Below are positions 25,744-33,788 of a stretch of 35,828 bases of DNA, in pieces; the first letter of the stretch is position 1, and every line of letters begins with the position of its first letter. Origin of the DNA: an uncultured Planctomycetia bacterium (lineage in GTDB: Bacteria > Planctomycetota > UBA1135 > GCA-002686595); NCBI GenBank assembly GCA_937952135.1, contig CALFYL010000307.1:1-35828 (forward strand), read 5' to 3'. Both the position numbers and the translations under genes were made by a program. The notes below the pieces were generated by a model. The model was not told the DNA's origin and ran no database searches. It was given only the letters and a program-made list of their open reading frames with translations.

Positions 25744-27433
25744 GGAACTCGGCGCCGAGCCGCGCGCGGAGTTCGAGAGGCCCGGGGCTGCTTCCGCGAG
25801 ATCCGGGCGGAGACTCTGGCCGCTGGGCGCGCTGCTCGCGGCCTACTGGATCGCCGGCCGCTACGCCGCGCGCGGCTTCATGCCGCTCGACCAGTCGATC
25901 TGCTTCGACGGCGGCTGGCGCATCCTGAGCGGCGAGCTCCCGCTGCGCGACTACCTCGCTCCGAACGGCTTCACGGTCCACGCGCTGCAGGCGCTGTTCT
26001 TCGCGGTGCTGGGCGTCGACTGGGGCGCGTATGTCGCGCACGCCGCCGCGATGAACGCGCTCGCCGCGTGGCTCGTGTTCCGCTTGTTGTCGCGCTTCGG
26101 CGCCGCCCCCTGGACCGCGAGTTGGTTCGCGCTCGCCTCGTCGGTCGTGTTCTACCCGCCGTTCGGCGTGCCCTACATGGACACGCACGCCTTCGCCTTC
26201 TCGCTGTTCGCTCTCGTCGCCGCGCTCGACGCGGCGCTCGACCCTCGAGTGCGCGTTCGCGTTCGCAACGCCTACTGCGTCGGGCCGCTGCTCGCGCTCG
26301 CGTACCTCTCCAAGCAGATTCCGTCGGTGTTCTTCCTGGTGCCGTGCCTCGCGGTCAGCGCCGTCGCGGCGGACCGCGCGCTCGCAACCCTGCGGCGGAT
26401 GCTCGTGTCGCTCGCGCTCACGGCGCTCGTGCTCGCGCTCGCCGCGTGGTCGCTCGGCGTCGATTTCGCGCTCGTCGACCTCTACGTGCGCCAGTTGCCG
26501 ACGGAGGAAGGCGTGCGGCGTCTGGGCTACGTCCCGGGCGTCGCGAGCGTGCTCGGGCGCTTCGAGGAAACCCGCGTGCAGCTCGACCTGTGGTCGATCG
26601 CGGCCGTCCACGCCGTGGGCTTGCCCTCAGCGATCGCGAGCCTGTTCTTCGCGCGCCGTGCGCTTCGCGAGAACTCCTGGATCTGGCGCAAACCGCTCGG
26701 CGCCGCGCTGCTCGCGGAGTTCCTGCTGCTCGCGTGCCTGGGCTTCGTCGCGCTCACGAGCAACGACAAGGAGCTCGGTGTTCCGCTCGTGTTCGCCGCC
26801 GCGGGCCTGACGTGCGTCGCGATCGTGAGCGGCGCCGCGGCGCTGCGCGCCAAATGGATCGGCCGCGCGTTGGCGCTCGCCCTCGCGCTGGTCGTCGCGC
26901 GCGATGCGTGGAGCTTCAACGAGCGCGTGAACGAAACGCGCAAGGTGAGCGACCTCGTCTTCGAGACGCGCGAGCCGAGCGCGGAACTGCCCGACGGGTT
27001 GCGCCCGCTGGAATGGGCCGTGCCCAAGCTCGTGACCTACACGCCCGCCGATCTCGTGGCGCTGACCGGCTACCTCGAGCAACGCGATGGAGGGTTCTTC
27101 CTCGTCGGCGACGCGTCGGTGCTCTACGGCCTGACCGGCAAACCTTCGGTGTTCCCCGCGCTCTGGTTCCATCCCGGATTGACGTTCCCGCTCCCGTACG
27201 ATCCGCGCTTCGAGGACTTCGAGACGCGTTTGCTCGAACGCATCGAGGGCTTCGGCGTGCGCACGATCGTGATCGAGCCGCGCGTCTGGATCGGCTACCG
27301 CGCCCCCGAGGGCGAGCTGCCCAAGGCGCGCTACGTGACGCTCGAGAGCTTCCCGCGCGTCGCGCAGCTCGTCAGCGAGCGTCGCGCGAACGAGCGCTCG
27401 TTCGGGGCGTTCCGCGTGATCGAGTTGCGCTGA
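25715..27433 (+). CDS. Multi-pass membrane protein, probable GT-C glycosyltransferase
   Basis: The 572-residue protein has about ten hydrophobic helices from residue 35 to about 400 (LWPLGALLAAYWIAG, AAMNALAAWLVFRLLS, MLVSLALTALVLALAAWSL, ALLAEFLLLACLGFVAL and others), then a soluble extracytoplasmic tail of about 160 residues. The first large loop has acidic residues in MPLDQSICFDGGWRILSG and a PLRDYLAPNGF motif typical of GT-39/ArnT-like enzymes. Such enzymes use a polyprenyl-phosphate sugar donor to glycosylate proteins or lipids. The exact substrate is unknown. Start ATG 25715 overlaps the end of the M3 peptidase gene by 29 bp, so the two are cotranscribed. Its 3' end overlaps the convergent gene at 27372-27433. 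Confidence 0.78.
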   Translation: MSDSPQPKPEELGAEPRAEFERPGAASARSGRRLWPLGALLAAYWIAGRYAARGFMPLDQSICFDGGWRILSGELPLRDYLAPNGFTVHALQALFFAVLGVDWGAYVAHAAAMNALAAWLVFRLLSRFGAAPWTASWFALASSVVFYPPFGVPYMDTHAFAFSLFALVAALDAALDPRVRVRVRNAYCVGPLLALAYLSKQIPSVFFLVPCLAVSAVAADRALATLRRMLVSLALTALVLALAAWSLGVDFALVDLYVRQLPTEEGVRRLGYVPGVASVLGRFEETRVQLDLWSIAAVHAVGLPSAIASLFFARRALRENSWIWRKPLGAALLAEFLLLACLGFVALTSNDKELGVPLVFAAAGLTCVAIVSGAAALRAKWIGRALALALALVVARDAWSFNERVNETRKVSDLVFETREPSAELPDGLRPLEWAVPKLVTYTPADLVALTGYLEQRDGGFFLVGDASVLYGLTGKPSVFPALWFHPGLTFPLPYDPRFEDFETRLLERIEGFGVRTIVIEPRVWIGYRAPEGELPKARYVTLESFPRVAQLVSERRANERSFGAFRVIELR

Positions 27434-28511
27434 CCGGCGCCGGGCTCGCGGCGCTCTCGCGCTGAGCGAAGATGCCGTAGGAGTGCGAGAGGCTCGGGCG
27501 CGAGCCGAGCGCGAACACCGCGTGCCAGCACACGTCGTCGGGGCCGTGCGAGGGCAGCAGGAGCGAGTCGCCGGCGCGCAGCACGCGCAGGGCGCCGTCG
27601 ACGGCGAGGCGCCGCGTGAACGAAGGCGTCGCGTTGAGCAGCTTGCCCAGGTGCGGATCCGCGGTGTCGTCGAGCGCGCGCAGGGCGCGAGCCGGCGTGC
27701 CCGCGAGGAGCTTCAGCGCCTTCGAGCGCGCGGCGGCCGCCACGTGGCGCGCCAAACGGCGCTTGGGCAACGCGAACCACGCCGTCGAGCCTTCGAGCTG
27801 CGTGTAGACGACGCCGAGCTGCCGCGGTTCGTCGTCGTGGTGGAAGGTCGCGCCGCCGCCGGGAGCGTTGTTGTAGACGATGCGCTCGCCCAGGCGCACC
27901 TTGCGCGCGACCATCCGCTCGATCAAACCGGTGAGCGCCGCGTTCGAGGCGATCGCCTCGCACTCGGGGAACAGCACCTGCGCGAAGCGCTCCGACCAGC
28001 GTGCGCGGCGCGTCTCCTTCTGCCAGTCGAGCAGCGCTTCGGCGCCGAAGGAGAAGCGGATGCGCAAGCTCGTGTCGCGTTCGTCGAAGGCGATCCACGA
28101 CAGCTTCGCGTAGAGGTCGCGCGCGACCGCGCGCCCGTTCGAGAGCCCGTCGACGAAGACCTTCTCGATCTCGCGCGTGTCGCCGAGGTCGATCGTGACC
28201 CCGGCCGGACGGAAGTCGTCGCGCCGCGCGATCCGGCGCGCGACGAACCGCTCGAAGCTCTCGCCGCGCCGCAGTCCCGCGAAACTTGCGAGCGCGCGTT
28301 CGATGTCGCGCCGCCAGCGCCGCAGGTCGGAGGCGACCGCGCCGCGCACGACGATCGGCTCGTCGGCGGCCCACGCTTCGCTCGCGCGCGCGAGGAACTC
28401 CGCGGAGAGCGGCTCGTCGGCCGGCGCCGAACGTGGCGCCGAGAAGCGGCCGTGGTCCACGCCGCGCCGCCGGAGAGAGAAAGTGTGCGACGCGCTGCGG
28501 CCGGAGGTCAT
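27372..28511 (-). CDS. JmjC/cupin-like (putative Fe(II) oxygenase-type) protein
   Basis: The 379-residue protein has an N-terminal part (35-200) with no family I recognise. The C-terminal half has the look of a double-stranded beta-helix oxygenase: FHHDDEPRQLGVVYTQLEG at 223-241 with an HxD-type pair (His 224 or 225, Asp 226 or 227), STAWFALPKRR, LRVLRAGDSLLLPSHGPDD and CWHAVFALG with a possible third ligand His 330. This suggests a JmjC or 2-oxoglutarate-type iron site, but the assignment rests on motif spacing. Start ATG 28511 lies 9 nt after TATCTT; the frame is open to 28703 but that extension would cross the divergent cupin promoter. Its last 62 bp overlap the end of the convergent membrane-protein gene. 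Confidence 0.6.
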   Translation of the reverse strand: MTSGRSASHTFSLRRRGVDHGRFSAPRSAPADEPLSAEFLARASEAWAADEPIVVRGAVASDLRRWRRDIERALASFAGLRRGESFERFVARRIARRDDFRPAGVTIDLGDTREIEKVFVDGLSNGRAVARDLYAKLSWIAFDERDTSLRIRFSFGAEALLDWQKETRRARWSERFAQVLFPECEAIASNAALTGLIERMVARKVRLGERIVYNNAPGGGATFHHDDEPRQLGVVYTQLEGSTAWFALPKRRLARHVAAAARSKALKLLAGTPARALRALDDTADPHLGKLLNATPSFTRRLAVDGALRVLRAGDSLLLPSHGPDDVCWHAVFALGSRPSLSHSYGIFAQRESAASPAPVSATRSRGTPRTSARSRDAR

Positions 28512-28520
28512 GGGCCGAGC

Positions 28521-28526
28521 AAGATA
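28521..28526 (-). promoter_or_regulatory. Candidate -10 box (near-leaderless), minus direction
   Basis: The minus strand reads TATCTT, ending 9 nt before the ATG at 28511. Only 14 bp separate it from the plus-strand box at 28541, and the two lie in a dyad (GATAGC 28523-28528, GCTATC 28539-28544). Confidence 0.45.
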
Positions 28527-28540
28527 GCGCGCCGCTCGGC

Positions 28541-28546
28541 TATCCT
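28541..28546 (+). promoter_or_regulatory. Candidate -10 box (near-leaderless) of the cupin gene
   Basis: TATCCT ends 6 nt before the ATG at 28553. A -35 at normal spacing would fall on the opposing -10 box, so the two promoters should exclude each other. Confidence 0.45.
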
Positions 28547-28552
28547 GCCTCG

Positions 28553-28879
28553 ATGAGCTTCGTCGACACCCGCTCCGCGCCGCGCTTCGCCGCGGAGAAA
28601 CTGCAGAAGGTCGCTCTGTTCGAGACCGCGAACCTGTTCTGCGATCTGTACTGCCTCGAGCCCGGCCAGGCGCAGAAGCCGCACGCGCACGCGGGCGCGA
28701 CAAAGTTCTACTACGTCGTCGAGGGCCGCGCGGCGATCACACTCGGCGACGAGCGGCGCGAGCTCGGCCCCGGCGAACTCGCGTGGGCGGCGCCCGGCGA
28801 GAACCACGGCGTGGAGAACCTCTCGGGCGCGCGCTGCGTGCTCCTGGTCGCCATGGGGCCGAATCCGAACGTGAAGTGA
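28553..28879 (+). CDS. Small cupin-domain protein
   Basis: The 108-residue single-domain cupin has motif 1 as PHAHAGATKFYYVVEG (His 44, His 46) and motif 2 as GELAWAAPGENHGVEN (His 85). In motif 1 the usual metal-binding Glu is replaced by Lys 51, while the two His and the motif 2 His remain, so a three-His metal site is possible. Small cupins bind metals, sugars or other small ligands; no substrate can be named. It is cytoplasmic (no signal peptide). The start codon lies 41 bp from that of the divergent JmjC/cupin-like gene. The strong hairpin 40 bp after the stop is its terminator. Confidence 0.85.
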   Translation: MSFVDTRSAPRFAAEKLQKVALFETANLFCDLYCLEPGQAQKPHAHAGATKFYYVVEGRAAITLGDERRELGPGELAWAAPGENHGVENLSGARCVLLVAMGPNPNVK

Positions 28880-28917
28880 GCGGCGCGAGCGGCGCAGACC
28901 CGCTCGGCCGAAACCGT

Positions 28918-28957
28918 CGCGGCGCGCCGCTCTCCACCTGGAGAGCGGCGCGCCGCG
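28918..28957. terminator. Bidirectional terminator hairpin
   Basis: An 18-bp perfect inverted repeat (28918-28935 and 28940-28957; left arm CGCGGCGCGCCGCTCTCC) with a 4-base loop ACCT. It is followed on the plus strand by TTCTTCG and on the minus strand by GACGGTTTCGG, modest T-tracts. It lies between the convergent cupin and FG-GAP genes and should stop transcription from both. Confidence 0.88.
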
Positions 28958-28984
28958 TTCTTCGAACTCAGCTCGGAGCCGCGA

Positions 28985-31156
28985 TCAGGGCTCCGTGACC
29001 CACTCCAGACCGTTGGAGAGGTTCGTGGTGCCCGGCGCCGCGGGATCGCGGAACCAGCACTGCGCGTTCACGGTCGCGCCGCTCGCGAAGGGCTGGCCGA
29101 GCGCACCGGGGTGCGTCGAGAGCCACGCGAGCCAATCCTGGCCGAGCGAGCCGTTGCACTGGCCCGCCGTGCCGCCCGAGTTGAACGAGTTCATGCGCTG
29201 GGCCGGCGACTTCACGCACAGCGTGCTCGTGTTGCCCGGCGCCCACGGCGCAGCCGTGCGTCCGTTGATGCCGTAGAAGGTCAGGCCCGCGCGCTGGCCT
29301 TCGACGTTCGAGGTGGTGATGGTGAAGCCCGACGACGCGCTGATGCTCGGCGTACCGACACCGGCGATCGACGGGTTGCAGCCGCTGCTCGTCGTGCTCG
29401 ACGTGCAGTACGCGATCGGGCCCACGCCCGTCGCGTCGAAGCTCTTCGTCACCGACACGCCGACGTTGCCGTTGCGGTCCGTGGCGCGCACGCGGTACTC
29501 GATCGTGCCCGCGAGCGTTCCAGGGATCTCACCGCGCCAGATCTGGCCCTGGCTCGCGTGCATCGCCACCGAGCTGAAGGCGTTCGGCACCAGGCGGTAC
29601 TCGAGCTGGACGTTGTGGTACCAGGTCACGTAGTAGGCCGCGTTGTCGTACACCTGCACGCGCACCACGGTCGGCGCCGGCCCCGCGGCGCGGTTCGGCG
29701 CCTGCTCGAGGTTCGCCGCGCGCGGAGCGTGCGGATCGGCGTTGTTGGTGTTGTTCGTGAGGTAGTACTGCGCCGCGTTGTTGTCGTTCGACACGATGAT
29801 GTCGGTGTCGCCGTCGTTGTCGAGGTCCGAGCAGTCCGCGTCGAGCGCGATGCGGTTCAGCGTCGGCAACTGCGTCGAGGTCACGTTGGTGTGGGAGAAG
29901 TTCCCCGCGCCGGTGAAGTTGTTGCGGTAGAGCTTGTCCTGGCCCGAGAAGTTGGCGACGAAGATGTCGAGGTCCCCGTCGTTGTCGTAGTCGAGGAAGT
30001 CGCCTTCGTTGTCGTCCGCGCTCGAGCCTGAGAGCACCTGGATGTTCGAGTACGCGCCGACTCCGTCGTTGCGCATCGTGATGTCGTTGAACCCGGCGCC
30101 GGCCTGCCAGTTGAGGCCGTAGATGTCGAGGTCGTTGTCGTTGTCGCAGTCGCCCATCTCCTGCTCGTAGTGGCCGTCGCCCGTCGACCAGCCGGCCGGG
30201 AAGGCCGCCGTCGTGATGTCCGTGAAGCTCGTCAGGACACCTCCGTTCTGAACCAGTCGATTGCGGAACATGCGCGGCAGCTCCTGGCGCGCGCCGTGCA
30301 GGATGTCGAGGTCGAGGTCGCCGTCGATGTCCATCACGTCGATGTCGAGCGCCGAGCTCGCGACGTCGGACTGCGTGCCGGTGTTGTTCACCGTGTTCGC
30401 CTGCTGCGTGCCCTGCGACCACAGCGCCGGATTGCCGTTGGCGATGTTCTGACCCGACAGGCGGAAGCCCGAGGGATTGAACTCCCCGAACACGCCCGTG
30501 CCATCGTTCAGGAACAGGCGCGTCGGCACGTTCCCGTTGAAGGTGCCGCCGTAGGACGAGTGCACCAGGTCGACGTCGCCGTCGTTGTCGAGGTCGCCGA
30601 AGTCGCAGTCGCACGACCAGTCGATGAAGCCGTTGCCGAGGAGCAGCGACGCCGCGATCGACGTCGGCGCGGTGTTGAGGCCCGTCCACCGCGTCGAGGT
30701 CTGGTCGGTGTAGAAGCCGATCGTGCCGCCCTGCAGCCCGCCCATGTTGATCCACCAGCGGTTCGACTGGTTGGAGAGCGCCGACGTGTTCGACACGTAC
30801 ACATCGAAGTCGCCGTCGTTGTCGACGTCCGTGAACTCGATGTCGCGGCTCTGGTCGAGCACGGCGGGGAACTGAGTCGAGGTGCGGTCGACGAAGAACC
30901 CGATCGTGCCGCCGGCTTCGAAGCCGCGGTTGATCCAGATCTTGTTCTGGTCGTCGATGGCGTCGCCGCCCTCGGCGAGGATCGCGTCGAAGTCGCCGTC
31001 GCCGTCGAGGTCGGCGAAGTCCACGTTCTCCGTCCACCCCCCTGTCCCGGGGATCTTGGTCGGTGTGTTCGCGAACGCCTGGGCGGCGGCGGTCTCGGTG
31101 AGGCAGGCGAAACTCGCCAGTCCGGCGAGGACGCCGAGGGTCGATCTTCTTGCCAT
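28985..31156 (-). CDS. Secreted FG-GAP/VCBS repeat protein with lineage-type C-terminal domain
   Basis: From the ATG at 31156 the protein is 723 residues with a signal peptide (MARRSTLGVLAGLASFACL, cleavage near AAAQ). It holds at least seven acidic calcium-type repeats: DLDGDGDFD, DVDNDGDFD, DLDNDGDVD, DIDGDLDLD, DCDNDNDLD, DYDNDGDLD and DLDNDGDTD, spaced 60-110 residues as in FG-GAP/VCBS propellers. A strand-rich linker follows (VRVQVYDNAAYYVTWY, TIEYRVRATDRNGN). The last 150 residues, from YCTSSTTSSGC to the end, carry Cys residues and the pattern LTFYGINGR, LCVKSPAQR, VNAQCWFRDPA and NGLEWV, which I recall as a recurrent C-terminal domain of planctomycete exported proteins, possibly a surface-sorting or assembly module. 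Likely surface-exposed. Open sequence upstream to 32686 lies inside the HEAT gene region and is not coding for this protein. Confidence 0.88.
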   Translation of the reverse strand: MARRSTLGVLAGLASFACLTETAAAQAFANTPTKIPGTGGWTENVDFADLDGDGDFDAILAEGGDAIDDQNKIWINRGFEAGGTIGFFVDRTSTQFPAVLDQSRDIEFTDVDNDGDFDVYVSNTSALSNQSNRWWINMGGLQGGTIGFYTDQTSTRWTGLNTAPTSIAASLLLGNGFIDWSCDCDFGDLDNDGDVDLVHSSYGGTFNGNVPTRLFLNDGTGVFGEFNPSGFRLSGQNIANGNPALWSQGTQQANTVNNTGTQSDVASSALDIDVMDIDGDLDLDILHGARQELPRMFRNRLVQNGGVLTSFTDITTAAFPAGWSTGDGHYEQEMGDCDNDNDLDIYGLNWQAGAGFNDITMRNDGVGAYSNIQVLSGSSADDNEGDFLDYDNDGDLDIFVANFSGQDKLYRNNFTGAGNFSHTNVTSTQLPTLNRIALDADCSDLDNDGDTDIIVSNDNNAAQYYLTNNTNNADPHAPRAANLEQAPNRAAGPAPTVVRVQVYDNAAYYVTWYHNVQLEYRLVPNAFSSVAMHASQGQIWRGEIPGTLAGTIEYRVRATDRNGNVGVSVTKSFDATGVGPIAYCTSSTTSSGCNPSIAGVGTPSISASSGFTITTSNVEGQRAGLTFYGINGRTAAPWAPGNTSTLCVKSPAQRMNSFNSGGTAGQCNGSLGQDWLAWLSTHPGALGQPFASGATVNAQCWFRDPAAPGTTNLSNGLEWVTEP

Positions 31157-31494
31157 GTTGCTGCGCTTGGGTTGGGGTCCGGGGCGGCGTTTCGCGGCGA
31201 CGCGACGGTCGCTGCGAACGAATGCACCCGCCACCCAAACCCAAAGGGGCTCGAGGCCGGTGAGTCCGCCGCTTCGAGAGAATGCGTTGGGAGTATACCC
31301 CTGTCCCGCGAGTGCTACCCGCGGCCCGAGCGCGGAACTTCGTTCGGCGGCGAATGGCACGGGTGCGTTCGCACTCGAGGTGCGCGGACTTTCACCGCGG
31401 ATTCGCCGGGCGCGCGGAACATTGTTCTGTGTCGCGCCGTCGACGCGCCCGCTCCAAATCGCCGTCGGTGCGCTCGTCAGATTCGAAACGCCGT
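31157..31494. other. Upstream region of the FG-GAP gene
   Basis: This 338-bp gap between the HEAT gene stop and the FG-GAP gene has no gene I can support. The minus strand contains TATACT at 31292-31297, one base from the sigma-70 -10 consensus. No terminator hairpin was recognised after the HEAT gene. Confidence 0.5.
31292..31297 (-). promoter_or_regulatory. Candidate -10 box of the FG-GAP gene
   Basis: The minus strand reads TATACT, about 135 nt before the ATG at 31156. No TTGACA-like -35 at normal spacing. Unlike most promoters proposed here, it would give a real leader. Confidence 0.4.
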
Positions 31495-33660
31495 TCAGCG
31501 CGTGCGGGCCGCGAGCGCGCCGAGCAGCGCACCCTGGAGCGCCGGATCGGCCGCGCCGACACGCCCCGCCAGCCGGTCGACTTCCGCCGAACCGCCCCAC
31601 TCGCCCAGCGCAAAACCCACGCGTCGAAGGTCGCGCTCCGACACGCCCGGGGGCGGGCGCTGCAATTCGGAACGCAACGCTTCGATGCCGCCGTGCGAGA
31701 TGAGCAGCGCGCCCGCGAGCACGCTGCGGTTCCACGGCTCGCTCCAGAGCGCCGCGCGCAGGATCGAAAGCACGGACGCGTCTCGCGCGCGGATCAGCTC
31801 CAAGGCGAGCTCGACGTCCACGTCCGGGTCGTCGCCGAGCGGGAACAACTCGCGCAGCAGCTCGAGGTCCGCGAGCCCCGCGCCGCGTCCGAGCGCTTCC
31901 ACCGCGCGCGCGCCCGTCACGCCCGTCGGACGGTGCGTTTGCAGGGCCTCCCTCAGCGACGCGCGAGCGCGGGCGTCGCCGTGGAACGACAACTCGCTGT
32001 CGACGCGCAGCTTCATGCCGTCGGGCAGGCGCGCGCGCGCGACCGCGAGCAGGTCGCGGACGCGGCGGTCGGCGCACGCGGGCCACAGCGCTTCCACGAG
32101 CTCGAGCGCCGGACGCGGCAGCGGAGTCAACCGCGCCGCGGCTTTTGCCGCCTGGTCCTGGCGTTGCGCGCGAGCCGCACTGGGGTCTTGCTGGCCGCCC
32201 TCGCCGCGCTTCGGCGCCTCCGACTTGCCTCCGCGCGCACCGCCTCCACCGCGTGCGCCGCGACCGGCGGCCTCCCCGCGCGCGGGCGCGGTCGATTCGC
32301 GAAGCTGCGCGAGGATCTGCAGCGTCTCCTCGATCTGCAGCGTCTCGCGCACCGCGTTCGACGCCGTCTCGCTCCCCAGCCTGAACTGGGCGACGAGCAC
32401 CGCCGCGCGCACGCTCGGCTCGCTGTCGCGCTCCGCCGTCGCGAGCAGCGCGAGTGCTTGTTCCCGCGGCACGTAGGCCAGCGCCTGCGCCGCCGCGGCC
32501 CGCACCTCGGCCGCTCCGGAACGCAGCGCGAGCTCGACCAGTTCGGCCGCGCCCTCGGCCCTGGCGCGCGCGAGCAGCGACATCGCCGGAACGCGCGCCG
32601 CGGGATCGGTCCACGCGCGCCGAAGCAGCGGGATGCAAACCACCTCGAGGTTGCGGCGGTCGATCTCCTCGAGCAGCGCCAGCCACTCGCGAGCGTCCGT
32701 GGGTCGGAACAGATCCTCTTCGAGGAGCCGCGCGAGCTCGGTCGGCATCGAGCGCACGACCCCGCGCAAACGCTCGGGCGCGCCGCCCGCGAGCGCGACC
32801 TCGATGAAGTGGTCCTTCACGCCCGGCCGCGTTAGCTCCGAAGCCGCGCGGTAGATCACGCGCGAGAGGAACTTCTGGTTGCGCGACAGGTCGTCGACCA
32901 GCAGCGTGGTCCAGGCCTGTTCGTCGACGAGCCCGAAGCGCCGGCCGGCCTCGAAACGCAAGTCGTAGTAGCGGCGCGCGACTGGCGAATCGACGGGCGG
33001 CTCGAGGCCGAAGCCGAGCGCGTCGCGCGCGGCGCCGTTCAGGGGGTGCGCGGCCTGGTCGGCGATCTGCTGCACCGCGTCGCGCGCGGCCGGCGAGCCG
33101 TTGCGCGCGAGCGCGAAGAGCGCGTACTCGGCGAGGGCGGCGCGCTTGCCCGACAGCTCGAGCAGCAGGCTCAGATCGCTCGCTTTCAGCTCGCCCAAGG
33201 CGAGGATCGCGGCCTGGCGGAGCTCGGTCGGGCCCTCGCGCGCAAAGGACTCGAGGCGGACGCGCTCGGTGGCGATGCGCGCGCAGCCGAGCGCCATGAG
33301 GGCCGCCGCCTTGCCCGAATCGCTCGCCACGAGACGTTCGAACTCGCGCAAGGACGCGATGTGCGTGCGCGCGCCGAAGGAGACGCGTTCGTTGCGGGCG
33401 ACGAGCTCGGGGAACTCCGTGACGAACTGCAGCGACGCGTACGTGAACTCAGGCTCCTCGGGCCCACCTTCCGCCGCCGCACCCGACTCCGCTTCGGCCG
33501 CGCCCTCCGACGCCGCGCGGCGCTCCGCGAGGCGCGCGGCGCGACGCTCGGCCAAGGTTCGCTCGGGCGTTTGCGTCGGCGGTGTCGACGTCGGCGCGGG
33601 ATCCTGCGCCGCGGCGGGCAGCGCGATCAACAACAGAAGCAGCGTGGACGTGCCGTGCAT
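31495..33660 (-). CDS. Secreted HEAT-repeat protein
   Basis: The 721-residue protein has a short signal peptide (MHGTSTLLLLLIALPAAAQD) followed by a Pro/Thr/Ala-rich linker with repeated RRAARLAERRAA. Residues about 70-470 and 540-721 are helical HEAT-type repeats: LRQAAILALGELKASDLSLL, AEVRAAAAQALAYVPRE, EPSVRAAVLVAQFRLGSE. They are interrupted at about 475-530 by a Gly/Arg/Lys-rich disordered insert (GAGGRGARGGGGARGGK region). No catalytic residues recognised. It is the second such protein in the window but shares no obvious sequence beyond the repeat type. It lies 128 bp downstream of the sulfatase-fold gene on the same strand and may be its cotranscribed partner. Start ATG 33660 is the only one giving a signal peptide. 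Confidence 0.82.
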   Translation of the reverse strand: MHGTSTLLLLLIALPAAAQDPAPTSTPPTQTPERTLAERRAARLAERRAASEGAAEAESGAAAEGGPEEPEFTYASLQFVTEFPELVARNERVSFGARTHIASLREFERLVASDSGKAAALMALGCARIATERVRLESFAREGPTELRQAAILALGELKASDLSLLLELSGKRAALAEYALFALARNGSPAARDAVQQIADQAAHPLNGAARDALGFGLEPPVDSPVARRYYDLRFEAGRRFGLVDEQAWTTLLVDDLSRNQKFLSRVIYRAASELTRPGVKDHFIEVALAGGAPERLRGVVRSMPTELARLLEEDLFRPTDAREWLALLEEIDRRNLEVVCIPLLRRAWTDPAARVPAMSLLARARAEGAAELVELALRSGAAEVRAAAAQALAYVPREQALALLATAERDSEPSVRAAVLVAQFRLGSETASNAVRETLQIEETLQILAQLRESTAPARGEAAGRGARGGGGARGGKSEAPKRGEGGQQDPSAARAQRQDQAAKAAARLTPLPRPALELVEALWPACADRRVRDLLAVARARLPDGMKLRVDSELSFHGDARARASLREALQTHRPTGVTGARAVEALGRGAGLADLELLRELFPLGDDPDVDVELALELIRARDASVLSILRAALWSEPWNRSVLAGALLISHGGIEALRSELQRPPPGVSERDLRRVGFALGEWGGSAEVDRLAGRVGAADPALQGALLGALAARTR

Positions 33661-33788
33661 GGGAGATCGTCGTTTGCCGGTGCGTATCTCGGCCTTCGCG
33701 CCGCGAATCCGAAGTCCTCGAGCCGCTTGCGCAAGGCCGAAGAGGCCGCGCGCGGCAACGCACAGGCCACCGGGGCGAATCGCGCTCG

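Noticed and set aside
31157..32686. Upstream extension of the FG-GAP frame
   Set aside because: It overlaps the HEAT gene and lacks motifs; the signal peptide at 31156 defines the start.
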